Positions 7,239 to 13,859 of a DNA stretch of 64,000 nt are shown here, in pieces; the stretch's first letter is position 1, and each line of letters begins with the position of its first letter. The position numbers and the translations under genes were made by a program. The notes under the pieces are model-generated. The model made no database searches. It worked only from the letters and a program-made list of their open reading frames with translations, and had not been told where the DNA came from. The DNA is from Rhodobiaceae bacterium UBA7804 (GTDB lineage Bacteria; Pseudomonadota; Alphaproteobacteria; Parvibaculales; Parvibaculaceae), in the NCBI GenBank assembly GCA_002480495.1, contig DLCG01000006.1, positions 104,479 through 168,478 on the forward strand, read 5' to 3'.

Positions 7239-8657
7239 CTAGTGGGCATCGATGTTTCTGGGAGAAACGATTGCTTCGAGCGGCATATTTGGCCGGAGCA
7301 CAATTCGTGCCTGCGGCATCACCTTGTCGGTATTCAGCACCTTTATGCGCGCCCGTTGCACATAAGTACCGAGAATGAGTACAGCTTCCATGATCGCGAA
7401 GCTCATCCCGATGCAGATGCGGGGCCCGCCACCGAAAGGCATATAAAGTTGACGCGGGCGCTCTGCAGCTTCTTCACCGAGAAACCGCATCGGGTCGAAT
7501 CGCTCCGGTTCGCGCCAGTAACGCCGGTGCCGATGCAGCACCCAAGGAGAGATGAGAACCGTATCGCCCTTCGGAACCTTGATATCAGGTGCGATTTCCA
7601 CCGTCTCCGCAGCGCGCCGCAGCAGGTTCGCCACGACGGGGTAGAGCCGCAATGTTTCATCGATGACAGCGCGGGTGAGCGGAAGTGAGGGAACATCATC
7701 GGCGGTAAGCCGCTGGCCTCCCGTTACGCCGCGAACCTCCTCGTAGAGACGATCCTGCCATTCGGGATAGAGAGTCAGGAGATACCAGGCCCAGGAAAGC
7801 GTTGTGGCGGTCGTCTCATGCCCCGCCAGAAGGAAAGTCGCAACCTCGTCGCGAACCTGGTCCAGGCTCATTTCCTGGCCTGCCTCGTTTCGGGAGGCGG
7901 CCATCAAGCGATGCATGAGCGTCTTACCGTCCTGGTCCTTTCTGGCTTCTTCGATAATGGCGCGTGCGAAGACGTCAAGCTTCTTCCGTCCAGGTTGAAC
8001 GATCGAGCCGATGAACCGGTTGCGCAGGCCCGCCGGGAGATAGGCCGAGGCGAGAAACATCGCGGGAAATTTCTCGAGGATGGTGGTGACCGTATGGGAT
8101 ATGTCGTCGATATTCTCGTCGAGATTCGCGCTTAGAACCGCTTCGCCGATAATCTCCAGGGTGACCTTCGTCATCTCCTGGTCTATGCGATATATGCTCT
8201 GACGCTCGATCGCCCTGAGCGCCGAGCGTTCGGCCGCTCGCACAAACAATGGAGCAAAATCGCGGACACTCGAATGCTGAAAGATCGGTGCGGCAAGCCT
8301 TCGGTTCTGTTTCCAGCCCTCGCCTTCCGCGGTCAGAAGACCCTTTCCCAGTAGCGGCTTCAGGATTGCCAGCTGGTTTTCTTCTTTCGGAAAGCTTTCC
8401 GCATCGGTGACGAGAATGCGCCGCACCGCCTCAGGGTCATTGACAAGCAGGCCGCGGCCGCTGCGCGATACGCCGACGCGAAACTCGCATCGGCGAACCT
8501 CGTACCAGTATGCGGGATAGGAGGCGACGAGATTTGAAAGAAGCTGGGGCTTTATCAAGGTGGTAAGAAGCCCCGGCGGCTGCCTGGGCGGCACGGGCCG
8601 GGCAGGCAACACTTCCGCACCTTCTTCCATGCTGGAACTCTCGATTCCCATCGCCAT
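7239..8657 (-). CDS. Cytochrome P450
   Basis: The 472-residue protein carries the P450 hallmarks: I-helix AGHETTATT, K-helix ETLRLYP (E-x2-R) and the heme loop FGGGPRICIG with the proximal ligand near Cys415. Length and motif wording place it among soluble bacterial P450s of the class that resembles eukaryotic fatty-acid hydroxylases, rather than the shorter CYP153 type. It follows the diiron-type gene at 8685-9533 by 27 bp in the same direction, so the two form an operon divergent from an AraC regulator. No ferredoxin or reductase gene is adjacent; redox partners must be encoded elsewhere. The substrate is unknown; a long hydrophobic compound fits the context. Confidence 0.9.
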   Translation of the reverse strand: MAMGIESSSMEEGAEVLPARPVPPRQPPGLLTTLIKPQLLSNLVASYPAYWYEVRRCEFRVGVSRSGRGLLVNDPEAVRRILVTDAESFPKEENQLAILKPLLGKGLLTAEGEGWKQNRRLAAPIFQHSSVRDFAPLFVRAAERSALRAIERQSIYRIDQEMTKVTLEIIGEAVLSANLDENIDDISHTVTTILEKFPAMFLASAYLPAGLRNRFIGSIVQPGRKKLDVFARAIIEEARKDQDGKTLMHRLMAASRNEAGQEMSLDQVRDEVATFLLAGHETTATTLSWAWYLLTLYPEWQDRLYEEVRGVTGGQRLTADDVPSLPLTRAVIDETLRLYPVVANLLRRAAETVEIAPDIKVPKGDTVLISPWVLHRHRRYWREPERFDPMRFLGEEAAERPRQLYMPFGGGPRICIGMSFAIMEAVLILGTYVQRARIKVLNTDKVMPQARIVLRPNMPLEAIVSPRNIDAH

Positions 8658-8684
8658 GACGGTCCCTCGTCTGATGGTCCCTTG

Positions 8685-9533
8685 TCAGACCGGGTTCACC
8701 GCGCCACCACCAAACTCCGACATCACAGAAGACACAAGGTCCCGATTGTCGTGATCCCAAGGATGGAAATCCCTCTTGTAGAAGTCGAGATAGGGCCGCA
8801 TGAGACCGCGAAGGGCACCCTTTTCGCCAAAGAGGAACTTCAGTCCACCCCACCAAAGCTTCACGCGCGATCCTTCGTAGTCGCGTAGAAGAAGTCGCAT
8901 GTTGCGGATGACATGCAGCGTGAATTCAAGCGTTATAAGGGCCATGGACAGCCGGCGGCGGAAGTGCGATCCACCGACCGCGACGAAGACGTCGAAGGCC
9001 ACGGACTTGTGCTCGGTTTCCTCAAGAGCATGCCAATGCCACAAGGCCTTCATTTCAGGATGAGCGCCTTCAAGTCCTTCCGGATTGCGGAATGTTGCAT
9101 CTGCCATGATGGCCGTCAGGTGTTCGAGAGCGACGGTAGCGCTCAACCGCTGAATCGGTCGAAGATACCGATGTGCGAATTCCTGCTTCCTCTCGACGCG
9201 GGCTTCCATCTTCTTCAGAGGTATGCCGCGTGCCTTGCACAGAGCCTCATTGTAGTGCTGGTGTTCGCGCCGATGTATGGCCTCCTGCGCCACAAATCCG
9301 CGCACCCGGCGCTGAAGCTCGGGATCTTCGATCTGATCGCGGAATTCCTTGACGCTGTCGATGAAGAACTGCTCACCCAGCGGAAAGAGGATCGACATCG
9401 CGTCGAAGAAAGCTGTTTTGAAGGCATCTCCGCCATGCCAGTTCGTTGCCAGAACCTCTTCGATATTGAATTGCCTGTTCCGCGGCACAATTTCGACATT
9501 TTGCGGCGTGCGGGAGAGAAGAGAGTGTTGCAT
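8685..9533 (-). CDS. Metal-dependent hydrolase family protein with diiron-type ligands
   Basis: The 282-residue protein belongs by appearance to the family annotated as predicted metal-dependent hydrolase (COG3687/PF10118 type). Its sequence shows a ferritin-like carboxylate pattern: Glu54 (PLGEQFF), Glu84-x2-His87 (QEAIH), Glu137-His138 (LEHL) and Glu172-x2-His175 (EETEH), on helical segments. That E...ExxH...E...ExxH spacing is typical of diiron oxygenases and oxidases, so an oxidative role is as plausible as hydrolysis. It is the first gene of the operon with the downstream P450. The perfect inverted repeat at 9546-9598 lies just upstream. Confidence 0.75.
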   Translation of the reverse strand: MQHSLLSRTPQNVEIVPRNRQFNIEEVLATNWHGGDAFKTAFFDAMSILFPLGEQFFIDSVKEFRDQIEDPELQRRVRGFVAQEAIHRREHQHYNEALCKARGIPLKKMEARVERKQEFAHRYLRPIQRLSATVALEHLTAIMADATFRNPEGLEGAHPEMKALWHWHALEETEHKSVAFDVFVAVGGSHFRRRLSMALITLEFTLHVIRNMRLLLRDYEGSRVKLWWGGLKFLFGEKGALRGLMRPYLDFYKRDFHPWDHDNRDLVSSVMSEFGGGAVNPV

Positions 9534-9545
9534 CGTTAGGGCTCC

Positions 9546-9598
9546 TTGCGGAAAGCGCTCGGTGTGACTTGCTGCGCCTTAAATAAGACTTTCCGCAA
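9546..9598. promoter_or_regulatory. Inverted-repeat operator between the P450 operon and AraC gene
   Basis: TTGCGGAAAG (9546-9555) and CTTTCCGCAA (9589-9598) are perfect inverted 10-mers with centres 43 bp apart, about four helical turns. They lie in the 115-bp gap between divergent genes, the left arm close to the minus-strand start at 9533. This is a strong candidate binding site for the adjacent AraC-family regulator. The repeat is seen directly; the binding is inferred. Confidence 0.65.
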
Positions 9599-9648
9599 AA
9601 GGCAGTAGGTCATCTCCGGCCAAGCTGGGGGTTAAAAGCGGTCACGTC

Positions 9649-10713
9649 ATGCGCATCGAACCCGGTTATGTCGAAATCGTCTCCGCCGTTCTCAGGGATC
9701 TTGGTCATGACCCTTTGCTTTTTCCGCTGCCAAGAACCGGCGTGGTATCGGAAGGTGATTTTCGGACGATGTCGGAGAATCTCGTCGCCGTAACCCAGGA
9801 TCCGTCGATCGCGCTTCGACTTGGGTCACACATGCATCTGGGAACGCATGGCCTGCTCGGGCACGCCATTCTGAGCAGCCGGAGTTTGCGTCAGGCTGCG
9901 GGACTGCTCATCCAGTACAGTCCCCTTCAAGGCACCCACGGAAATGTTCAGTTGTCATTCAACGGAGAAAACGCGGTTCTGACCTTCGAATCTCCGTTCG
10001 AAGTGGAGGGTGCTCCAAACTTCATGGTGGAGCTGTTCTTTGCAGGGCTTCTGACGGCGCTGCGTCAGTTGATAGGCCCGCTTCCCGAGGCATGTCGCAT
10101 AGAGCTTGCCTATGAACCCCAGATGTCTGAAGCGGTTTACCGCCGTTATTTCGGTGTGCATGTTTCTTTCAATCACCGGAAAAATCGCTTCATAGGTCCG
10201 AACGAACGCATAGACCAACCCCTCTCCGCCGCGGAAATTCCAGTGGCGGACATGTACCGGCGTCAATGCGAACGGCTTTTGCGTGACATGAACGCCGCAA
10301 ACGGATTTGGTGGCGAGGTCCGGCGCATGATCCTCGCTGCACGCGGAAGATTTCCGGGAATGGAGGAGGCAGCGCGGCGCCTGAACATGAGCGAGAGAAC
10401 CCTGCGCCGTCGCCTCGCGGCAGAGCATTCGTCATATCGGGCAATCGTGGATGACGTAAGGAGCTATCTGGCGCGCGAATACCTGAGGGAAACACCGTTG
10501 ACCGTGACAGACGTCGCCTCGCTTCTCGGCTTCGACGACGTCGCGAATTTCCGACGGGCTTTCCGCAAGTGGAATGAGTGTTCGCCTCAGGAGTTCCGGG
10601 CGTTTGCTCAGGCCCAGAATGGTACAGACCATCAGCCGGCTGACCATTCCGGACGGCGCCAACAATCGGCCACGCAATTGCACACGGCTCCACACCATAA
10701 AACGCTCGTGTGA
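9649..10713 (+). CDS. AraC-family transcriptional regulator
   Basis: The 354-residue protein has an N-terminal ligand-sensing domain of the OruR/ArgR type (about residues 15-200) and a C-terminal double helix-turn-helix domain (about 225-325) with the conserved block beginning DVASLLGF and ending in SPQEFRAF. A 28-residue polar tail follows. It is divergent from the diiron/P450 operon and very probably controls it through the inverted repeat at 9546-9598. Regulators of this subgroup usually respond to small hydrophobic or amino-acid-derived ligands. The next gene, a lipoprotein, starts 47 bp downstream and may be cotranscribed. Confidence 0.87.
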   Translation: MRIEPGYVEIVSAVLRDLGHDPLLFPLPRTGVVSEGDFRTMSENLVAVTQDPSIALRLGSHMHLGTHGLLGHAILSSRSLRQAAGLLIQYSPLQGTHGNVQLSFNGENAVLTFESPFEVEGAPNFMVELFFAGLLTALRQLIGPLPEACRIELAYEPQMSEAVYRRYFGVHVSFNHRKNRFIGPNERIDQPLSAAEIPVADMYRRQCERLLRDMNAANGFGGEVRRMILAARGRFPGMEEAARRLNMSERTLRRRLAAEHSSYRAIVDDVRSYLAREYLRETPLTVTDVASLLGFDDVANFRRAFRKWNECSPQEFRAFAQAQNGTDHQPADHSGRRQQSATQLHTAPHHKTLV

Positions 10714-10759
10714 CTTAGGCTCTCTCCCAGTCCAACGACGCGAGGAGAGGATTAGGCTG

Positions 10760-11686
10760 ATGTCTTCGAATGTAGCGAAAATGGCCCTGGCGATGAGCGC
10801 AATGCTTCTCGCGGCGGCATGTTCATCCGACGGTTCGTCCACTTTGGGCGGCGGCGGAGGCGGTGGGGGTGGCGGATCGAGTTCCACGGTCACCGCCCTT
10901 GGTGTTACCGGTGAAGGCGGCGTGACCGACACGCTCGGCCTGGCGAGCGTTACCGACCCTCTTCTCGGCACGGAGGGTGTGCTCGGTGGTGGCGATGAAG
11001 GCCTGGTAGGCGGTCAGTTGCCGCCGGAGCTGAAGGAAGCTCTGGCGCCTGTGGCGAGTGGCCTTGCTCCCGTTACCGATGCGCTCGCGCAAATCCCGCT
11101 CGACACTGTAACCGGGCAGCTTCCGGCGCTTGGTATCGGCGGCGAAGACGGACTGGTCGCGGATCTCACGGGTCAAGACGTAGCCGGCATGTTGCTCGGC
11201 GAGACCGGCACGGTTCCGGCCCTGGTCGGCGGTGGCGAAGATGGCGCGCTTGGCGGCCTTGTCCCGGCCGGTGCGCTCCCGGGGCTTCCCGGCGGCGGCG
11301 GCGATGGCGGGGACCCACTTGCCCCGATAACGGATCTTCTTGGTGGCGGCCTGCCCGGAGGTGATGGCGGCAATCCCCTGGCACCGGTTACGGACCTGCT
11401 GGGTGGCGGCCTGCCGGGAGGAGATGGCGGCGATCCGCTAGCCCCGGTGACGGATCTGCTGGGTGGCGGCTTGCCTGGCGGTGACGGCGGCGATCCGCTA
11501 GCCCCGGTGACGGATCTGCTGGGTGGCGGCTTGCCTGGCGGTGACGGCGGCGATCCGCTGGCTCCCGTGACAGACCTCGTCGGTGGTCTTGCGGGCGGTG
11601 GCTTGCCCGGCGGTGATGGCAGCGACCCGCTCGCTCCGGTGACCGGGCTCCTCGGCGGTCTCTCGGGTGGCCTGCCGACTCCGTAA
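10760..11686 (+). CDS. Glycine-rich repeat lipoprotein
   Basis: The 308-residue product has a lipoprotein signal ending in LAAAC, a poly-glycine run, and then a low-complexity region rich in Gly, Leu, Pro, Val and Asp. The C-terminal third is six tandem 20-residue copies of the type DPLAPVTDLLGGGLPGGDG. GAGGAGAGG nine bases upstream fixes the ATG at 10760. The middle region (GEGGV, GQLP, PALG, DL-x-G-x-D) aligns by eye with the lipoprotein at 12864-13811, so the two are paralogues. No enzymatic motif is visible. Its neighbours suggest a surface or periplasmic factor for uptake of hydrophobic compounds; this is inference. Confidence 0.7.
   Translation: MSSNVAKMALAMSAMLLAAACSSDGSSTLGGGGGGGGGGSSSTVTALGVTGEGGVTDTLGLASVTDPLLGTEGVLGGGDEGLVGGQLPPELKEALAPVASGLAPVTDALAQIPLDTVTGQLPALGIGGEDGLVADLTGQDVAGMLLGETGTVPALVGGGEDGALGGLVPAGALPGLPGGGGDGGDPLAPITDLLGGGLPGGDGGNPLAPVTDLLGGGLPGGDGGDPLAPVTDLLGGGLPGGDGGDPLAPVTDLLGGGLPGGDGGDPLAPVTDLVGGLAGGGLPGGDGSDPLAPVTGLLGGLSGGLPTP
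11308..11640 (+). repeat. Tandem 60-bp coding repeats
   Basis: Copies of a 60-bp unit run head to tail inside the lipoprotein gene. Those beginning at 11341, 11401, 11461 and 11521 are nearly identical, and the units starting 11401 and 11461 differ at only a few bases. The flanking copies are degenerate. The array keeps the reading frame, so copy number could change by slippage without breaking the protein. Confidence 0.85.
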
Positions 11687-11713
11687 CAGAGCCTTCGAAG
11701 CAGGCAGAGCGGC

Positions 11714-11743
11714 AAAGAGGCGGGACCCAGATCCCGCCTCTTT
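11714..11743. terminator. Rho-independent terminator, bidirectional
   Basis: A perfect 12-bp stem (AAAGAGGCGGGA against TCCCGCCTCTTT) with a six-base loop lies between the convergent lipoprotein gene and the minus-strand gene at 11766. Its A/T ends let it work in both directions. Confidence 0.8.
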
Positions 11744-11765
11744 CGCTTTCTGCTTTTCCGTTTCG

Positions 11766-12404
11766 TCAGGAGCTTGGCTGAAGAAAATGTTTCAGCCAGT
11801 TTCCGGACCCATCATCCGCAAGCGCACAATCCTCTCGTCCGAATTCCTCCCGGTCGGTGAGAGACCATCCGGCTCCCTCGCGTATCAGCCTCACCTTCCG
11901 CACCGCTTGTGCATTTGTATCGCGCCATACGGCGGTTAGCTTATCTCCGTCTTCCAGCGTCAGCTCCCATGGGATCGCCGGGTCGAAGCGAAGGGAGGGG
12001 TCCTTGACGAGACGCATTGTTGCCGGCTCTCGCATGGCGTCGATCATGCGTGGAACGAGGTCGAGATGGACCAGATAGGCTCTGTCGCCGCGCCAATGAG
12101 CGCGCCACGAAGGGAGCCGGGTCGGGAAAACGCAAGACAGGGCGGTGTGATCGTCCTCCTTGCATCTCTCGGCGACTTGTTGTGCGAGGCGCATTGGTCC
12201 GGCCTTGCTCAACGCGAAAACCCATTTCCGATAGCGTTGATCGGTGGGGATCGCGCTTGCGGGAATATTCGTCTGCAGGAATTTCATGAGACGGCCGGAG
12301 CTGCCGAAAAGCGCGGTCGCAACAAGCGACATCGAGCCTGTCAGCATGATCGTATCTTCACGAATGTCGCTCAGTGAAGCTGATTCAACAGGCCTGGTGT
12401 TCAA
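11766..12404 (-). CDS. Hypothetical protein (212 aa)
   Basis: This frame starts at TTG 12404, supported by AGGAGGG five bases upstream. The product has a weakly hydrophobic stretch (SMSLVATALFGSSG, about residues 24-37) but no clear signal peptide, and a mixed alpha/beta C-terminal part rich in Trp, Arg and Asp. No family is recognised. It lies antiparallel between the two paralogous glycine-rich lipoprotein genes, with terminators on both sides. Its function may be linked to theirs, but nothing in the sequence proves it. Codon use matches the neighbours, so it is probably real. Confidence 0.55.
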   Translation of the reverse strand: MNTRPVESASLSDIREDTIMLTGSMSLVATALFGSSGRLMKFLQTNIPASAIPTDQRYRKWVFALSKAGPMRLAQQVAERCKEDDHTALSCVFPTRLPSWRAHWRGDRAYLVHLDLVPRMIDAMREPATMRLVKDPSLRFDPAIPWELTLEDGDKLTAVWRDTNAQAVRKVRLIREGAGWSLTDREEFGREDCALADDGSGNWLKHFLQPSS

Positions 12405-12863
12405 GGCGCCCTCCTGGCTTCGAGAGGAGGATTACCCCTGTCGTTTCCTGCGCGCAAAGAAGTGGCGCCTGCCTTCACAGCGAAGGCAGGCGCCTTCTTC
12501 CTTCGCGGAAGGAATGGGGTTTGACGGCAATTTCCCGGGGTGAGGGATGCTGCATCGAGATCGAGAAGGATCTTCATGATCGAAATGACAGCTGGGAAAC
12601 CGGCGCTGATCCAATCCATCCGCGATGGAAGTGCGATTGCGACGATCCTTGCAACGGCGCTCTGTCAGAGTCCATCGGCATTACAAAGAATTACACTCAC
12701 ACGGGGCAGAGCGAGTGTTTCCCGGTGGTGTGTCTGAAGCGCCCAGACATTCGTATACGGATAAAACATCTAACTGTCTCTCTTCCCGAACATATCGCCA
12801 CATTTCTCTACACCGTCTCGCTCGATGAATTTGCTACGCAAGTTCACACGGGAGGAAGTTGTC
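12405..12863. other. Noncoding region upstream of the second lipoprotein
   Basis: This 459-bp gap contains a long perfect hairpin at 12464-12494 and the leader of the gene at 12864. Frames that cross it lack ribosome sites and recognisable products. The sequence between 12541 and 12860 is less GC-rich and could carry a promoter or a small RNA gene, but I see no defined element. Confidence 0.45.
12464..12494. terminator. Perfect 13-bp hairpin
   Basis: GGCGCCTGCCTTC (12464-12476) pairs with GAAGGCAGGCGCC (12482-12494) around a five-base loop, and pairing continues outward as AAGAAG/CTTCTT with one bulged T. It looks like a terminator, yet no gene ends here on either strand. It may end an unannotated RNA or insulate the minus-strand gene at 11766. 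Confidence 0.5.
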
Positions 12864-13811
12864 ATGAGATTTCCATTAGTCGTCCTGATTTTTGCCGGTG
12901 CCCTTGCTGGCTGTTCCAGTGGAAGCGGCGATCCAGTAGCTATTCCGAGCGGTTCTGCGCCCACGAGTTCGGCGCTTGGCGGAACCCAGCTGGGCCTCGC
13001 TGGTGAAGGGGGCGTTTCGGAAAGCCTGCTCGGCGTCGACGTCGTGTCGCCCCTGCTCGGCGTCGACGTCGTGTCGCCCCTGCTTGGCGGCGGCGGGCTT
13101 GTCGGCGCGACAACCGGCGGCGGTAAAGAGGGCGTGCTCGGCGGCAATGTTTCGACGGACGCGCTCGCTTCTGTGCCGGTGCTTGGCGAGGTGGTTGGGC
13201 AGCTTCCGGTCGAGGGCGGCCTTCTTCCGGCGGAAGCGCAGGCGGCGCTCGTTGACGGGTTGGCCCAGGTCGAATCGCAGGTTCCGGCTCTCGGTGTTTC
13301 AGATACTGGTGGCCTTGGCGAGGACCTGTTCGGATACGACCTGACAGGCGCCCTTGTCGGTACTGAAGGTGGGGTTGTGCCCGGACTTCTTACCGGAGGC
13401 AGCGAAGCTCCGCTCGGCAACATCGTCCCCGAAGGCAGCGCCCCCCTTGCGCCGGTCGGCGATTTGGCCCGGGGCATTATCGAAGGCGCCCAGGCAGATT
13501 CAAGCGACGGCAATCTCAACGCCTTGGAGCCGGTCATCAGTCCGATCCTGCTCGGCCTTTTGGGCGCGGGCGGCACCGGTGGGCCGGTCGAGGGCGTTCC
13601 CTTGCCTGCCCTGCCTCTGGAGCAGCTCAACCCCGTTCTCGAGCCAGCCGGAGCCGTTGCAACGCAAGTGCTGGCGACGCCCCTGCTGCCGGATGGAACG
13701 ACAGGAACGGACCTCGTCTTCCCGGTTGTCTTTGGAACGGTTGCGGGTGTCGCCGACGCGACGCTCCCGCTCGGCACGGTTAGCGATGTCTTGGTCACGG
13801 TGATGCCGTAA
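12864..13811 (+). CDS. Glycine-rich lipoprotein, paralogue of the 10760 gene
   Basis: The 315-residue product has a signal peptide ending in the lipobox LAGC and then low-complexity sequence rich in Gly, Leu, Val and Pro. GGAGGAAG five bases upstream fixes ATG 12864. Its first 190 residues share ordered blocks with the lipoprotein at 10760 (GEGGV, PLLG, EG-x-LGG, GQLP, PALG, DL-x-G-x-D, PLAPV). It lacks the 20-residue repeat array and has a different C-terminus. A 27-bp tandem duplication encodes LLGVDVVSP twice. It ends 48 bp before the DUF1302 outer-membrane protein gene, so the two are probably an operon. Confidence 0.7.
   Translation: MRFPLVVLIFAGALAGCSSGSGDPVAIPSGSAPTSSALGGTQLGLAGEGGVSESLLGVDVVSPLLGVDVVSPLLGGGGLVGATTGGGKEGVLGGNVSTDALASVPVLGEVVGQLPVEGGLLPAEAQAALVDGLAQVESQVPALGVSDTGGLGEDLFGYDLTGALVGTEGGVVPGLLTGGSEAPLGNIVPEGSAPLAPVGDLARGIIEGAQADSSDGNLNALEPVISPILLGLLGAGGTGGPVEGVPLPALPLEQLNPVLEPAGAVATQVLATPLLPDGTTGTDLVFPVVFGTVAGVADATLPLGTVSDVLVTVMP
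13026..13079 (+). repeat. 27-bp in-frame tandem duplication
   Basis: Bases 13026-13052 are repeated exactly at 13053-13079. Each copy encodes nine residues, LLGVDVVSP. Perfect identity suggests a recent duplication or continuing slippage in this lipoprotein gene. Confidence 0.9.
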
Positions 13812-13859
13812 CGGCGCATGAGGGGTGTGCCGCAAGCTGCGAAGAGGGAGGAAGAATCA

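Noticed and set aside
11308..11640. CRISPR array
   Set aside because: The 60-bp units are contiguous with no spacers and encode an in-frame protein repeat.
12374..13006. A plus-strand 210-codon frame across the gap before the second lipoprotein
   Set aside because: It has no ribosome site or domain, crosses a strong hairpin and runs out of frame into the lipoprotein gene.
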